DNA from: Bacteroidia bacterium
Lineage (GTDB): Bacteria; Bacteroidota; Bacteroidia; Cytophagales; Cyclobacteriaceae
Direction of reading: 5' to 3'
NCBI GenBank assembly: GCA_030432655.1
Contig: JAUILA010000013.1
Span: 1 to 64,000, forward strand
Length of the DNA: 64,000 bases
Under the pieces are notes generated by a model. It was not told the DNA's origin. It made no database searches and saw nothing but the letters and a program-made list of their open reading frames with translations. Of this stretch, positions 25,752 to 34,262 are shown piece by piece (positions within the stretch are counted from its first letter, which is position 1; each line of letters starts with the position of its first letter). A program made the translations under genes and the position numbers.

Positions 25752-27086
25752 TTATTTCACCTTTTTTTCCGTCAATTCGATTCCAAGCGTTTTCAGTTCC
25801 TCCAGAATTGGCGTATATATTTCGCGGCGAATCGGTACATGTACCCCGCTGATATCCATATTACCCATCAGGTAATGCTTAGCAGCAATTGCCAGGGGTA
25901 ATCCGACGGTTTTTGACATGGCTGTATTCTCCGAATCATCTCCAACCGCTACCATAGTGCTGTGTATCTCGTGATCCATGCCATCTTGCATGTATTCAAA
26001 CTTATGCCACATGACAATCATGTCCCGGTCATCCGGGTGGAGACTCCATTTCTTCTTAAGAATATGTTCAAGAATCTGCGCTGGCGTCCCGCTGTCCAGT
26101 CCGACCAAATCCCTTTCAAAAAAACCTGACCATTGCAGGCAATGCATTTCAGCTCCGTCCCGTTCCAGGTTCAGGTAGTGCGCGAGCTTGAGTTCAACAG
26201 AATCGGTCGGATTATACGAAAGAAATGAATTGATGAAATCACGGTGCGTCATCTTATCCACATTCTCCATTTCATAGGTATCATCGGTAGCACCCAGCTG
26301 CACAAAAATATCCCAGGTCCGGCAAAACCCCGGCCTTCGCAGCGTACCACGATAAATCGTATCAATCCCGCGGAGCCCATATACATCAAGGTATTTCAGG
26401 GAGTCCCGGTTGGCGTATCCTTCGAAATAGCCATAGCCGGGAATATGGATCATCTCTATCCGCCGGAAAAGTTTCTGATAGGGAATGTATTTGTACATGC
26501 CCTCCTGGATAAACTTCACGATCCCCTGTCCGGCCAGCACCACATTACGCGGATTCCAGGTGAATTTATATTGCCATGGGTTGTCGTCTTCTGGGTCTTC
26601 CGCCAGCAGTCCGCCGGTAAAACTTTCAAATGCCCGCAATTCATTGCCTGAATCACGGATCTGATCAATTACTTTCATGGCCGACATATGATCGATTCCC
26701 GGGTCCAGTCCGCATTCATTCAGGAACAGGATTCCCTTTCGTTTGGCCTCTTCATCGAACGTGCGCATCTCGTCGGAGATATAGGAAGCCGTCATCATTG
26801 AGACGCCGTATTTCAGGCACTCCCTGGCTACGACCGGATGGAATTTGGCTGGCAGCATCGAAATCACCAGGTCCGCCTTTTCAATTTCTTCCTCACGCTG
26901 GAGTGACTTCTGAATATCAAAAGCGAATCCCTCTGCACACGCATGCCCTCTGGTCTTCGCCACGGCCAGATCAGCATCATAATCGCCCACCCGGAGTTTC
27001 CAGTTATTATTTTCACATTCCTTAAGCAGGTACGAGATCAGGGACGTCGCGGAGCGCCCGGCCCCGAGGATTAAGATGTTAGCCAT
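25752..27086 (-). CDS. Saccharopine dehydrogenase-like (lysine-type) oxidoreductase
   Basis: 444 residues. N-terminal Rossmann domain starting MANILILGAGRSATSLISYLL (GxGxxA near 8-13), followed by DYDADLAVAKTRG and a saccharopine-dehydrogenase C-terminal domain with NECGLDPGIDHMSAMKVID (near 129-147), TWNPRNVVLAGQG and TVGLPLAIAAKHYLMG near the end. Fungal Lys9-type enzymes make saccharopine from an aminoadipate semialdehyde. In Bacteroidota the physiological role is unclear (lysine breakdown or polyamine-related). Directly followed by the DUF456 gene. Confidence 0.88.
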   Translation of the reverse strand: MANILILGAGRSATSLISYLLKECENNNWKLRVGDYDADLAVAKTRGHACAEGFAFDIQKSLQREEEIEKADLVISMLPAKFHPVVARECLKYGVSMMTASYISDEMRTFDEEAKRKGILFLNECGLDPGIDHMSAMKVIDQIRDSGNELRAFESFTGGLLAEDPEDDNPWQYKFTWNPRNVVLAGQGIVKFIQEGMYKYIPYQKLFRRIEMIHIPGYGYFEGYANRDSLKYLDVYGLRGIDTIYRGTLRRPGFCRTWDIFVQLGATDDTYEMENVDKMTHRDFINSFLSYNPTDSVELKLAHYLNLERDGAEMHCLQWSGFFERDLVGLDSGTPAQILEHILKKKWSLHPDDRDMIVMWHKFEYMQDGMDHEIHSTMVAVGDDSENTAMSKTVGLPLAIAAKHYLMGNMDISGVHVPIRREIYTPILEELKTLGIELTEKKVK

Positions 27087-27236
27087 ATATTAGGGTTTGC
27101 CTTCAAATTAAATGAAGAAAAACCGGATGACATAGGAATCAGAGCGAATTCGAGCCGCCCGACTATACGGCCGGATAAGAATACCTTTGACCGCCGGTTA
27201 AATTTAACCCGAAATGAAGCTCCGGAGAATTATTCC

Positions 27237-28385
27237 CTAGAAAACTCTGTATCCTAAATGCAATACCATGGTGGAATAATTGGAATATTCGTCCACCGAA
27301 TCTATATAGATTTTGCGCTCCATTCCATATTCAAACTGCAGAAAATATCTATTTGAGAAAATGACCCCTGCACCCAGGTTTAAGTTTTCACCTGAACTGA
27401 TTTTTCTTTGCCCGAAGATTGACCAGGTTGGAATATCAATTGTGTAAGTGGCAGATAAATGAATGCTGGTTTCATCTTTCAGATGAAAATATCGGCGTAC
27501 ACCGGGCGATATCTCGAATGACTTATACACCAATCTAATATTACTGTCCGGTTCGTACTTTTGAAATGTAACACCCAGTAATGCGCTCCAGGATTTCTTC
27601 TGGAATGGAAAAATATATTCTCCTTCAATCCCATAGGTTAAATTCATTTGTGACTCGTACTCGTTGGTGTATACCGGGTGATTAAAATCAAATTTTGAAT
27701 AATTAATACCCAGCTTTGGAGTTAAATGAAATCCTGAACTGGATTCCTCGCCTTCAAAATGAATGAATGATTCTCCAGTACATTCATAATGCTTAATGAA
27801 GTATTTTTCAAGAGAACTTTTGCTATACCTGAGCCTGCTAAAATACGACTGTGGTTTATCACAATTGACATTCAGGAAAAGCTGTTGCTGATAATAGTTA
27901 TTTTCAGCAATCTCATCCGGCCTTTTATAGTAGCGGTTGTATATAAGCTGTTCAATGCCGGTTGAGGGTGTGGAGTAGAAATACTTTATGATGTTTCCCT
28001 GCACGTAAGAATAAAAGGAAACGGGTCCCTCAATGATTACCTTCAGCAATAGTGTTTGCTTTTCCTGCTCCGCGTTCCTATCCTCACCCAGCTCTTTATC
28101 AGAATCGGTAACGTTTAATGCTGCCAGCACATCATGACGCTCGTACTTCAGATCTGCCACGCCAAATTCCTGAAATTCGTTGGCCTCCAGGACGACCAAA
28201 CTGCTTAGTGCATTCTGTTTGAATGAGATCTGATCCGGACTGTTTGTCCACTTTTCATTAAGAATCAACCCTTCCACACGCTCACCTGAAGAGGAAATGT
28301 AATACCCGCTTTCAAAGTCTGCTTTCTGTCCAACCGCGGATGAATAAAGGATGCTCAGGGTGAGTATCAAAAAAATCTGTCTCAT
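27237..28385 (-). CDS. Outer-membrane protein of unknown function, tandem paralogue 1
   Basis: 382 residues with signal peptide (1-19). N-terminal half (about 20-205) is a soluble region with GYYISSSGERVEGLIL, FGVADLKYERHDV and the block NNYYQQQLFLNVNCDKPQSYF. C-terminal half (about 210-382) has amphipathic strands (GIEGEYIFPF, LLGVTFQKYEP, SPGVRRYFHL, STMVLHLGYRVF) of an outer-membrane beta-barrel. It is homologous along its length to the next upstream gene, 17 nt away, so it arose by tandem duplication and is in one operon with it. No known function is recognised. Confidence 0.75.
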   Translation of the reverse strand: MRQIFLILTLSILYSSAVGQKADFESGYYISSSGERVEGLILNEKWTNSPDQISFKQNALSSLVVLEANEFQEFGVADLKYERHDVLAALNVTDSDKELGEDRNAEQEKQTLLLKVIIEGPVSFYSYVQGNIIKYFYSTPSTGIEQLIYNRYYKRPDEIAENNYYQQQLFLNVNCDKPQSYFSRLRYSKSSLEKYFIKHYECTGESFIHFEGEESSSGFHLTPKLGINYSKFDFNHPVYTNEYESQMNLTYGIEGEYIFPFQKKSWSALLGVTFQKYEPDSNIRLVYKSFEISPGVRRYFHLKDETSIHLSATYTIDIPTWSIFGQRKISSGENLNLGAGVIFSNRYFLQFEYGMERKIYIDSVDEYSNYSTMVLHLGYRVF

Positions 28386-28402
28386 TATTAAAAATTAAGT
28401 AT

Positions 28403-29608
28403 CTAGAATAACCGTATACCTCCCAGGACCATGATGGATTGAAACTCGGATTTCATGAAAACATAATTTCTGAATATGTCCTTATTCAACCCGTAATTCA
28501 CCTGCAGAAAAACGCGGTCAGCCAGTAAGGCCCCTGCACCAATATTAACATTCGCACTGCCCGCTGTTATCTCATTAGTATTGAATTCACTGTCAATGGT
28601 CGAACTCATCGGCTTATCGAATGAATAAGTAAGGGTCAGGTGCAGCGCCGACTTTTCACCCAGGAAAAAATAATGCCGGATTCCGGGGGCAAAACCAATC
28701 GACTTGTAATCGACTCCATACCAGAGCTTGGTCGACGGGTCGAGCGGATTGGCATACACATCCGTGGCGATCTCACTCTTGTACTGCTGATACATAATAC
28801 CAAATACCAGGCCCCACTTATTATTATTAAATGGGAGAATGTATTCCAGTTCGGCCCCAAATACAGGGCTGATGGTCGGATCAAACTCCACATCCGTCAC
28901 ACGGGCATTGGTATATTTCAGGGTGGTATAATTAATACCTGCCTTGGGAATCAGGTGCAGTGTCGATCGCTTTTCAATATTATTCAGCCGATTGAATTCC
29001 TCCCCGGTGCACTCGTAATATTTGATGAAGTGTTTTTCCAGGGCCTGACGGGTATAATCAACCCGCTGAAAATAACTGACAGGCTGATCACAATTGACGT
29101 ACAGATACAACTGCTGCTGGTAATAATTATTCTCCGCCACCTGAGTGTCACTCAGCTTGTACTTATTATAAAGAAGTTGCTGCACCCCGGATTCAGGGGT
29201 GGACAAAAAGTATTTGTGAATGTTATTCTCCGCATAAGAATAAAGTGATACGGAACCTTCAAGAATTACTTTCAAAAAAATAGTCCGCTTTTCCATATCC
29301 GGAGTGCGCTGGTCTGTTAGATCATCCACGCTGAATATGGAATTCAAAGCTACCTCCACTTCATGCCTTTCATACTTAAGGTCAGCAACACCAAATTCGG
29401 AAACCTGCGAAATGTCCTTCCTTACAGTCTCTGCCGTAGCACTTGTTCGAAAGCTGAAATCCTCCGGATTCTTATTCCAGTCCTGGTTTAGAATCTCTCC
29501 CTCAACCCGTTCGCCGTTTGATATGTAATAGCCCGGTTGATAATTAGTCTGGGCCGCAGCGGTAAAAAATGCTAATCCGCTGATTATTAACGTAATAATG
29601 TATTTCAC
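28403..29608 (-). CDS. Outer-membrane protein of unknown function, tandem paralogue 2
   Basis: 401 residues with signal peptide (1-19, AAAQ). Same two-part plan as its neighbour: GYYISNGERVEGEIL, FGVADLKYERHEV, NNYYQQQLYLYVNCDQPVSYF and a C-terminal barrel (GAELEYILPF, VFGIMYQQYKS, APGIRHYFFL, SIMVLGGIRLF). As the first gene of the pair it carries the regulatory region; a perfect inverted repeat TGACCG-GT-CGGTCA lies 73 nt upstream. Unknown function, perhaps envelope binding or import. Confidence 0.75.
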   Translation of the reverse strand: MKYIITLIISGLAFFTAAAQTNYQPGYYISNGERVEGEILNQDWNKNPEDFSFRTSATAETVRKDISQVSEFGVADLKYERHEVEVALNSIFSVDDLTDQRTPDMEKRTIFLKVILEGSVSLYSYAENNIHKYFLSTPESGVQQLLYNKYKLSDTQVAENNYYQQQLYLYVNCDQPVSYFQRVDYTRQALEKHFIKYYECTGEEFNRLNNIEKRSTLHLIPKAGINYTTLKYTNARVTDVEFDPTISPVFGAELEYILPFNNNKWGLVFGIMYQQYKSEIATDVYANPLDPSTKLWYGVDYKSIGFAPGIRHYFFLGEKSALHLTLTYSFDKPMSSTIDSEFNTNEITAGSANVNIGAGALLADRVFLQVNYGLNKDIFRNYVFMKSEFQSIMVLGGIRLF

Positions 29609-29680
29609 TGTAGTTTAAAAAATATTGTTTCACAAATAATTTAAAATTATTCCGTAAATCATAATAAAATCTTAATTGTT

Positions 29681-29694
29681 TGACCGGTCGGTCA
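29681..29694. promoter_or_regulatory. Candidate TetR-type operator
   Basis: Perfect palindrome TGACCG-GT-CGGTCA, the usual form of TetR-family operators, 73-86 nt upstream of the tandem outer-membrane genes (minus strand). No TetR gene is in the window, so the regulator would act in trans. Confidence 0.55.
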
Positions 29695-29731
29695 GAGGGG
29701 CAATACCTATTTACAGGGGAGAATGCGACTA

Positions 29732-30886
29732 CTAATTGACAAAGCCGACCAGCCCCAGGAAATCACGGAAAAAGTTTCTGACTTTCTCCTGTTCCGTAGT
29801 ATTCACCTGCATGGCGATCGCCAGTTTTTTCTCAGGCAGATAAATACCCAGCGTAAAGTATCCGGGGAAAAATCCGGAATGTCCGTAAGATTCTCCCAAA
29901 CCTGGTAACTCGAATACCTGGAATCCCATTCCGTACTTACCGCCGACTTCCGGTGCTTCCACTACCTGGTAAAAGGTGTCATGAAGTGATTCCATATCGA
30001 ACGCCTTACCGTTGAACAGCAATCCAAGCCAGCGGGCGTAGTCTGAAGTGCGAAAGGCCAGACCGCCGCCCGTCCATTCGAACTGCATATTGTAGCGTGC
30101 CTTGCCATGCTCCAGCATCTTGCCCGTAAAGCCCAGGGGATCCTCCTCAGCCATGTAGCCCTGGGCGAGGCCATCGATCGTCCGGGTATTGGTTGGAACT
30201 ATATCTTTTAGCGAGAGAGGTTGCAGTATCCGATCCTCCAGATTTTCGTAATATGATTTCCCGGTGATCTTTTCGATGATCATTCCCAGGAGAATATAAT
30301 TGGTATCCGAGTAAGCGAAGCCTTCACCGGCAGCAAACAACGGTTCATCATCCAGTACAAAGTCAATCAGCTCTTCCGGCTGCCAGACCCGGTCGGCATC
30401 TTTCACCACCTCTTCCAGGAATGCCGGCTTGAATTCATACCGTTCCAGGCCGGACTGATGCTGCATCAGGTTTTTAACCGTCACTGCCTCATGATTGGGC
30501 AGGCGGGTGAACCAGTCCTCTTCTCCCAGGAAATCTGACACAGGCATATCCGGCTGCAGTTTGCTCTCTCCGATCAGCTGCATAAGAATGGCGGATACAA
30601 AGGTTTTGCCAGTACTGCCACTCAGCAACTTATGCCGGGAAGTCATGGTAATATCATTCTCCATATCGGCAAATCCGCCTGTATAGTTGCTGGATTCTCC
30701 CGTAGTAACATCATAAACGCTGAAATAAATACCCGGATAATGGCCGTCATCGATTATCTGATTAATGCGATGCTGAATGGAGTCTTGTCCGTTAAGCGGA
30801 ATGGATATACAGAAAATGGCTAAAAGAAGCATGGCTGACTTGAAGGAGATGAAACAAGCAGCCTTGAAGTGGCTCAGATTGGTCAT
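29732..30886 (-). CDS. Serine hydrolase, class C beta-lactamase/DD-peptidase family
   Basis: 384 residues with a signal peptide (cleavage near LNGQ, residue 34); an inner ATG 54 nt downstream would also start a good one. The beta-lactamase-fold domain shows SxxK as S91-T-G-K94 in LSGSTGKTF, YSDTN in the place of YxN, and GHSG near 345. It is secreted and lacks the C-terminal DUF3471 part of the enzyme at 7929. Substrate unknown. Its 3' end is near the TetR-like site but on the same strand as, and upstream of, the outer-membrane pair; whether they are co-transcribed is not clear. Confidence 0.88.
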   Translation of the reverse strand: MTNLSHFKAACFISFKSAMLLLAIFCISIPLNGQDSIQHRINQIIDDGHYPGIYFSVYDVTTGESSNYTGGFADMENDITMTSRHKLLSGSTGKTFVSAILMQLIGESKLQPDMPVSDFLGEEDWFTRLPNHEAVTVKNLMQHQSGLERYEFKPAFLEEVVKDADRVWQPEELIDFVLDDEPLFAAGEGFAYSDTNYILLGMIIEKITGKSYYENLEDRILQPLSLKDIVPTNTRTIDGLAQGYMAEEDPLGFTGKMLEHGKARYNMQFEWTGGGLAFRTSDYARWLGLLFNGKAFDMESLHDTFYQVVEAPEVGGKYGMGFQVFELPGLGESYGHSGFFPGYFTLGIYLPEKKLAIAMQVNTTEQEKVRNFFRDFLGLVGFVN

Positions 30887-31066
30887 AGGGTACAGGATGG
30901 GGAAGTTAATACAAGATAGTAATAATATGCAAGCAAAGTCGTGATTTCATCATGAGATTCGTCCGCTTACCATTTTTGCGGTACGTTCGTCACCTTCCCC
31001 CAACCACTCCCCCCGGCCGCCGTTCATTCTACCAGGTCAAACAACAAAAAATAAAGCAACAACATC

Positions 31067-31633
31067 ATGAAAACGTTATTATCAATTTTATTATTAGTAG
31101 CCATTTCAGCAGGAAACGGTGAAGTCGAGAAGCCAGTAGCTTCAGAAACAAAGGTCATCAATTACGAATCATTTGCAACTCCGGTTGAATTCGGATTCGG
31201 AAACAATTACTACCTGGATGCAGACCGGGACGGACAAGACGATTTCTTGTTCACTACTGTCTACGAAAACGAAAACGGTACTATCCATACAAAATATATG
31301 GTGAATGCAATCGGGGACAACAAAATCCTCGTGGTGGACAACGATGCAGCAGTAGCCGATGAAGGTCACTCGCTGGAAAGTTTTGGAAACGTCGCATGGA
31401 ACAGCGCTCCGGTATCTATCCTCGAGCAGGTTTCTAACGGAGAATCCAACGGATGGAAAGGGTTGTGGTCAGGAGATCGTGATCAGTACATCGGAATCCA
31501 GGTGGAGAAGAACGGTAAGTCGCACACAGGCTGGGTGAAGGTTTTCATAGATCAAAGCACTGAAAAAGCTCAGATCGAAGGATTCGCCCTCAATGAAGTA
31601 GCTGACAATCCGATCAACGCAGGAGAAATATAG
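31067..31633 (+). CDS. Secreted protein with D-x-D-x-D calcium-loop, paralogue B
   Basis: 188 residues, signal segment 1-16, EF-hand-like loop DADRDGQDDF (near 51-60), then EFGFGN, HTKYMVN, LESFGN and GLWSGDRDQYIGI blocks shared with the protein at 14031-14597. The leader AACAACAAAAAATAAAGCAA directly upstream and the terminator downstream are also nearly identical to those of the paralogue. The copies have drifted in the N-terminal region. Unknown function, likely secreted to periplasm or outside. Confidence 0.75.
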   Translation: MKTLLSILLLVAISAGNGEVEKPVASETKVINYESFATPVEFGFGNNYYLDADRDGQDDFLFTTVYENENGTIHTKYMVNAIGDNKILVVDNDAAVADEGHSLESFGNVAWNSAPVSILEQVSNGESNGWKGLWSGDRDQYIGIQVEKNGKSHTGWVKVFIDQSTEKAQIEGFALNEVADNPINAGEI

Positions 31634-31721
31634 CAGAAAGGGGATCTGAAAATTGACAAAGATCTCAATCCGGATCCCCGTTGCAAGATACATAGTTTAG
31701 GTTCACGTTTTAGTTAAGGTT

Positions 31722-31760
31722 GCCCTGTAGTAGATGTTGACATCACTACAGGGTTTTTTC
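31722..31760 (+). terminator. Terminator of secreted paralogue B
   Basis: CCCTGTAGT / ACTACAGGG stem (31723-31731 with 31745-31753), then TTTTTT. Same hairpin as after paralogue A. A CCTGTAGCGAACGAGCT block near 31806 is also shared downstream. Confidence 0.9.
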
Positions 31761-31842
31761 TTGTCCTGAAGTGAGTGTGCAGTTGCACACTCTACTTTCA
31801 GGATCCTGTAGCGAACGAGCTCAGCGAGTTCTGCATACCAAA

Positions 31843-31981
31843 TGTCATTCCGGGGGTCTGAAAGACAACCCGGGATCCCGCGGCTACGAAGACTTACTCT
31901 TTAATTTTACCGGGATCTCACGATCCCAGACCCCCGTCTGGAAGGTGTAGCACTCGTTCACGCTTACGGACGGGGGTGACA
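31843..31981 (-). repeat. MITE-like intergenic repeat, inverted copy
   Basis: Reads on the minus strand as TGTCACCCCCGTCCG...GACGGGGGTCTGGGATCG...AAGAGTAAG... and ends GAATGACA, the same order as the copy at 1184. The rest of the 31634-32077 gap is a microsatellite (CTTAGT) and a pyrimidine tract. Confidence 0.75.
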
Positions 31982-32077
31982 AGGCGGGTCTTAGTCTTAG
32001 TCTTTCTCCCCTTTTCTCCTTCTCATCTCTTTCTCCCTCCGTTTCTCTTTCTCCCTCTCTTTTCATAATTTCATCCC

Positions 32078-32545
32078 ATGACCGATAACTTCATCATTCT
32101 CCATCACCGTTCGAAACTCACCGACGAGGAAAATGAGCTTCTCGCTGCCGCGGAGGCAGCTCTGGAGAATGCCTATGCTCCCTATTCCCATTTCAGGGTG
32201 GCAGCTGCCTTATTAATGGAAGACGGCACGATCATCACCGGGGTCAATCAGGAAAACGCTGCCTATCCGGCGGGACTGTGTGCCGAGCGCGTGGCATTGT
32301 ACCGGGCCGGGGCTGAATTGCCGAATGTTAAAATCAACCGGATGGCCATCACTTTCAGGTCTGACCGGGAGGATTCTACGGAAGGAATTTCCCCGTGTGG
32401 CGGGTGCCGCCAGGTGATGATGGAATTCATTCATCGCCAGAATCAATCATTCGCCCTGATCATGCCGCTGACCAACGACACCTGGTTGCGCGTTCTGAAT
32501 GCGGAAGCCCTTCTCCCGTTCGGTTTCAGGACAAAAACCCTTTGA
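32078..32545 (+). CDS. cdd: Cytidine deaminase
   Basis: 155 residues, the usual length of tetrameric cytidine deaminases. Zinc site: CAERVAL (near 68-74, Cys and catalytic Glu) and PCGGCRQ (near 107-113, two Cys), as in the short CAE-class enzymes. AYAPYSHFRVAAAL and NQENAAYP are further conserved blocks. It converts cytidine and deoxycytidine to uridine forms in pyrimidine salvage, in the cytoplasm. Monocistronic; a weak terminator-like hairpin lies at 32635. Confidence 0.95.
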   Translation: MTDNFIILHHRSKLTDEENELLAAAEAALENAYAPYSHFRVAAALLMEDGTIITGVNQENAAYPAGLCAERVALYRAGAELPNVKINRMAITFRSDREDSTEGISPCGGCRQVMMEFIHRQNQSFALIMPLTNDTWLRVLNAEALLPFGFRTKTL

Positions 32546-32634
32546 TACTTACATAGACCTTCCTTTTTTTCCATTATGTCGTATCTTGGAATAAGGATTT
32601 GGCCATGCCTTTTGTTTGTTTAATGGTCATTTAG

Positions 32635-32666
32635 CCTCTCCGGCCCATGTTCGGGAGGTATTTTTT
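32635..32666 (+). terminator. Weak terminator-like hairpin after cdd
   Basis: CCTCTC / GGGAGG arms (32635-32640 with 32653-32658), then ATTTTTT. The stem has G-U pairs, so confidence is limited. Confidence 0.45.
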
Positions 32667-32837
32667 AAGATAACTGTCGGTACCTATCGGGACCGCCTAA
32701 CTGGTGACTTAGATTTTTTGCACCGTGCTGATTATTAAAGGTTTTAAAAAGACTGTATTTCTTACGGATGTGATTCCGGGAATTTCGAAAGGAATTTTCC
32801 CCGGATTTTCTGTGCCGTGATTTTACGAGGGACGCTT

Positions 32838-33659
32838 ATGATGACAGAAATAGACCTGGCAGACATCAAACGAATTACCGAGTTAATAAAGACCCGGTAT
32901 AATTATGATTTCACAAATTATGCGCTCTCTTCTTTTAAACGAAGAGTCAGCCGCATTCTTGAACTCAACAAACTGTCCGTAGACCGTCTTATCCAAAAAC
33001 TGGAAAACCCGGAGTTCCTGGAATATTTCCTGAATGAGATTACAGTCAACGTAACGGAGATGTTCCGCGATCCCAGTTTCTGGCGCGCGCTTCGCGAAAA
33101 AATTCTCCCCCAAATTATGGTCAACCATAAAAAGATCCGCATCTGGCATGCGGGCTGCAGCTCGGGAGAAGAAGTGATCTCCATGTCTATTATGCTGCGT
33201 GAAATGGAAATCGAAGAAGATGTGCAGATCATCGCCACAGATCTTGATACTAATATCCTGAAACGTGCCAAGGAAGGACGGCTGCCCCTGAAGAATATGG
33301 AATTGAACGAAAGGAACTACGTTCGCTACCAGGGCACCGGGAAATTATCGGACTATTATACCCCCCAGAAGGATATAGCCATTATGGACCCCACTTTACT
33401 GGACAATGTCTCTTTTCGCCAGCACGACCTGGTCCGGGGGGAGGTCTTCAATAAATTCGACCTCGTTCTATGCCGCAATGTGATGATCTATTTTAATCAG
33501 CACCTTCAGAACGAAGTACTTAATAAGCTGCACGAGAGCCTGTTTAAATATGGTTACCTCGCGATCGGCTCAAAAGAATCACTCATCTGGTGTGACATCG
33601 CCGGGAAATTCCTGGTGGTGAATAATGAAGAAAAAGTTTACCGAAAAATTAAAGAGTAA
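32838..33659 (+). CDS. cheR: CheR-type protein glutamate methyltransferase
   Basis: 273 residues from ATG 32838, preceded by AGGGA; a GTG at 32817 would add 7 residues. N-terminal CheR helical part (about 1-70, LSSFKRRVSRILELN) and methyltransferase domain with SAM-binding WHAGCSSGEEVISMSI (near 105-120), IIATDLDTNILKRAKEG and LVLCRNVMIYFNQ. It transfers methyl groups to glutamate side chains on receptors. No receptor gene is nearby. First gene of the Che-Sia-ABC cluster; the CheB gene starts at the next base. Confidence 0.93.
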   Translation: MMTEIDLADIKRITELIKTRYNYDFTNYALSSFKRRVSRILELNKLSVDRLIQKLENPEFLEYFLNEITVNVTEMFRDPSFWRALREKILPQIMVNHKKIRIWHAGCSSGEEVISMSIMLREMEIEEDVQIIATDLDTNILKRAKEGRLPLKNMELNERNYVRYQGTGKLSDYYTPQKDIAIMDPTLLDNVSFRQHDLVRGEVFNKFDLVLCRNVMIYFNQHLQNEVLNKLHESLFKYGYLAIGSKESLIWCDIAGKFLVVNNEEKVYRKIKE

Positions 33660-34262
33660 GTGAGTCCCGGATCTTCACATAGCACCAGATATAAGGCCAT
33701 TGTGATCGGAGGATCGGCAGGGAGCTTCCAGGGAATTGTTAAAATTCTCTCCGCGCTGCCTGACTCGTTTCCTATTCCCATCATCATGTGCCTGCACCGG
33801 CTTAAACATGTTCGGAACGGATTTGTGGAGGCACTTTCCCTGAAAAGTGTCCCCGAAATCATAGAGCCCTATGACAAACAGCCTATTAAAAAAGGTAAGG
33901 TCTACCTCGCCCCGGCGAATTACCACCTGTCGGTCGAACTTGGCAATTATTTCAGCTTATCCACTGAAGAGATGGTAAATAACAGCAGGCCGGCCATTGA
34001 TCTCACCTTTCATTCTTCTTCCTATGTATTCAGGGACAAAATGATAGGCATCCTGCTCTCCGGGGCCAACCGGGATGGCGGACTGGGAATGAAATCTGTA
34101 AAGGACAAGGGCGGACTGACCATTGTGCAGGATCCGGCAGAATGTATGATCGATACCATGCCGAAGGCTGCGATTGACCTTGCGGAAATCGACCATATAT
34201 ACAGTATTGATAACATTATCAGCTTTCTATTGAAACTGAATAACATAAAATATGAATCATGA
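33660..34262 (+). CDS. cheB: CheB-type protein glutamate methylesterase (no receiver domain)
   Basis: 200 residues, starting at a GTG placed right after the CheR stop. Only the catalytic domain is present: S19 in GGSAGS, H46 in CLHRL and D139 in GANRDGG make the triad. KVYLAPANYHLS is a further CheB block. Without the N-terminal receiver domain it is not switched by a histidine kinase in the usual manner. It removes methyl groups added by CheR, forming an adaptation pair whose substrate must be another protein. Overlaps the following gene by 4 nt (ATGA). Confidence 0.92.
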   Translation: MSPGSSHSTRYKAIVIGGSAGSFQGIVKILSALPDSFPIPIIMCLHRLKHVRNGFVEALSLKSVPEIIEPYDKQPIKKGKVYLAPANYHLSVELGNYFSLSTEEMVNNSRPAIDLTFHSSSYVFRDKMIGILLSGANRDGGLGMKSVKDKGGLTIVQDPAECMIDTMPKAAIDLAEIDHIYSIDNIISFLLKLNNIKYES

